Source: Methanobacterium sp. (lineage in GTDB: Archaea; Methanobacteriota; Methanobacteria; Methanobacteriales; Methanobacteriaceae). From it: DNA of 12,792 bases. Shown here piece after piece: positions 12,550-12,792 of the stretch (the first letter of the stretch is position 1; each line of letters begins with the position of its first letter). A program made the translations under genes and the position numbers. The notes under the pieces are model-generated. The model was not told where the DNA came from, did not search any database, and saw only the letters and a list, made by a program, of their open reading frames with translations. The DNA is taken from the NCBI GenBank assembly GCA_003162115.1, contig PMMV01000117.1, forward strand, positions 1 to 12,792, read 5' to 3'.

Positions 12550-12792
12550 ATTTTACCATTGCTTCACGGATTAAGGCGTATATTATAAGCAGATATGCCA
12601 GTACTCTGAGAAAGATTACAGAAATATTCGAAGAAGAAACTCCTAACAGGAGTTCAAGATGTGAAACTGCAAAAATACCGAATGCAAGGGCCAGGTACAG
12701 AGCCAAAGCATATTGTTTAATTTTATAGACCCATAACCCTAAAATTAGGATTATAACTCCAAAAACAAAGTTCAAAGTTGTTGTTATATCAG
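12548..12792 (-). CDS. Small membrane protein (5' end at or beyond window edge)
   Basis: A minus-strand frame ends at TAA (12548-12550) and stays open to the right edge. From TTG 12775 it gives 75 residues, but the frame continues upstream as DITTT, so the true start is probably a base or more outside the window. Three hydrophobic segments are seen: FVFGVIILILGLWVY, LALYLALAFGIFAVSHLELL and ISVIFLRVLAYLLIIYALI, with a short basic tail REAMVK. It converges on the 306-aa membrane protein. No family recognised. Confidence 0.65.
   Translation of the reverse strand, partial: DITTTLNFVFGVIILILGLWVYKIKQYALALYLALAFGIFAVSHLELLLGVSSSNISVIFLRVLAYLLIIYALIREAMVK

Noticed and set aside
1..12792. CRISPR array, tRNA, rRNA or insertion sequence
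   Set aside because: No regularly spaced repeats, no cloverleaf-like sequences, and no transposase or terminal repeats with target duplications were found by eye.

Overview
The window looks like a piece of an AT-rich euryarchaeal genome, most likely a Methanobacterium-like methanogen. This is an inference from overall character, not from a marker gene. The support is: very AT-rich intergenic DNA, archaeal TATA-box-like promoters, AGGTGAT/GGTGA-type Shine-Dalgarno sequences with ATG (sometimes TTG) starts, and small membrane or Lys-rich proteins of the kind common in that order. No rRNA, tRNA, CRISPR array, transposase or integrase was seen.

Layout. Positions 1-93 hold the C-terminal end of a gene. 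From there to about 7.3 kb is a decay zone. Intact small genes (a dimeric alpha/beta-barrel protein, a gamma-glutamylcyclotransferase-like protein, an EF-hand-like miniprotein) alternate with broken genes. The broken ones are: a nuclease-family remnant without its N-terminus and with an internal TGA; an ABM monooxygenase with its middle deleted; a small ORF with a stop and frameshifts; two small membrane-protein remnants; a 102-codon ORF with one internal TAG; and an 88-aa ORF frameshifted by a 19-bp tandem duplication. Between about 785 and 1216 is non-coding DNA with good potential RNA secondary structure.

Inside this zone is one coherent and intact module at 4022-6276. It has a cation diffusion facilitator (minus strand), a divergent His/Met-rich protein with two 25-residue repeats, and a MarR regulator. 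Two related palindromes lie in the divergent promoter region, and one sits just downstream of a TATA box. The simplest reading is a MarR-controlled metal-handling regulon.

From 7.6 kb the genes are intact: a class I SAM methyltransferase of the leucine-carboxymethyltransferase-like family, overlapping tail-to-tail by 4 bp with a minus-strand two-gene unit. That unit is a 69-aa protein followed by an 817-aa SMC/Rad50-like ABC ATPase. The ATPase has a CxxC hook, a helical C-terminal domain with HEPN-like features, and a terminal zinc ribbon. It is the best candidate for an undescribed system, possibly an ATPase-controlled RNA-targeting defence or stress factor. Divergent from it are an 85-aa Lys-rich coiled-coil protein and a 306-aa membrane protein with a three-fold repeated motif. 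The window ends in a minus-strand small membrane protein cut by the edge.
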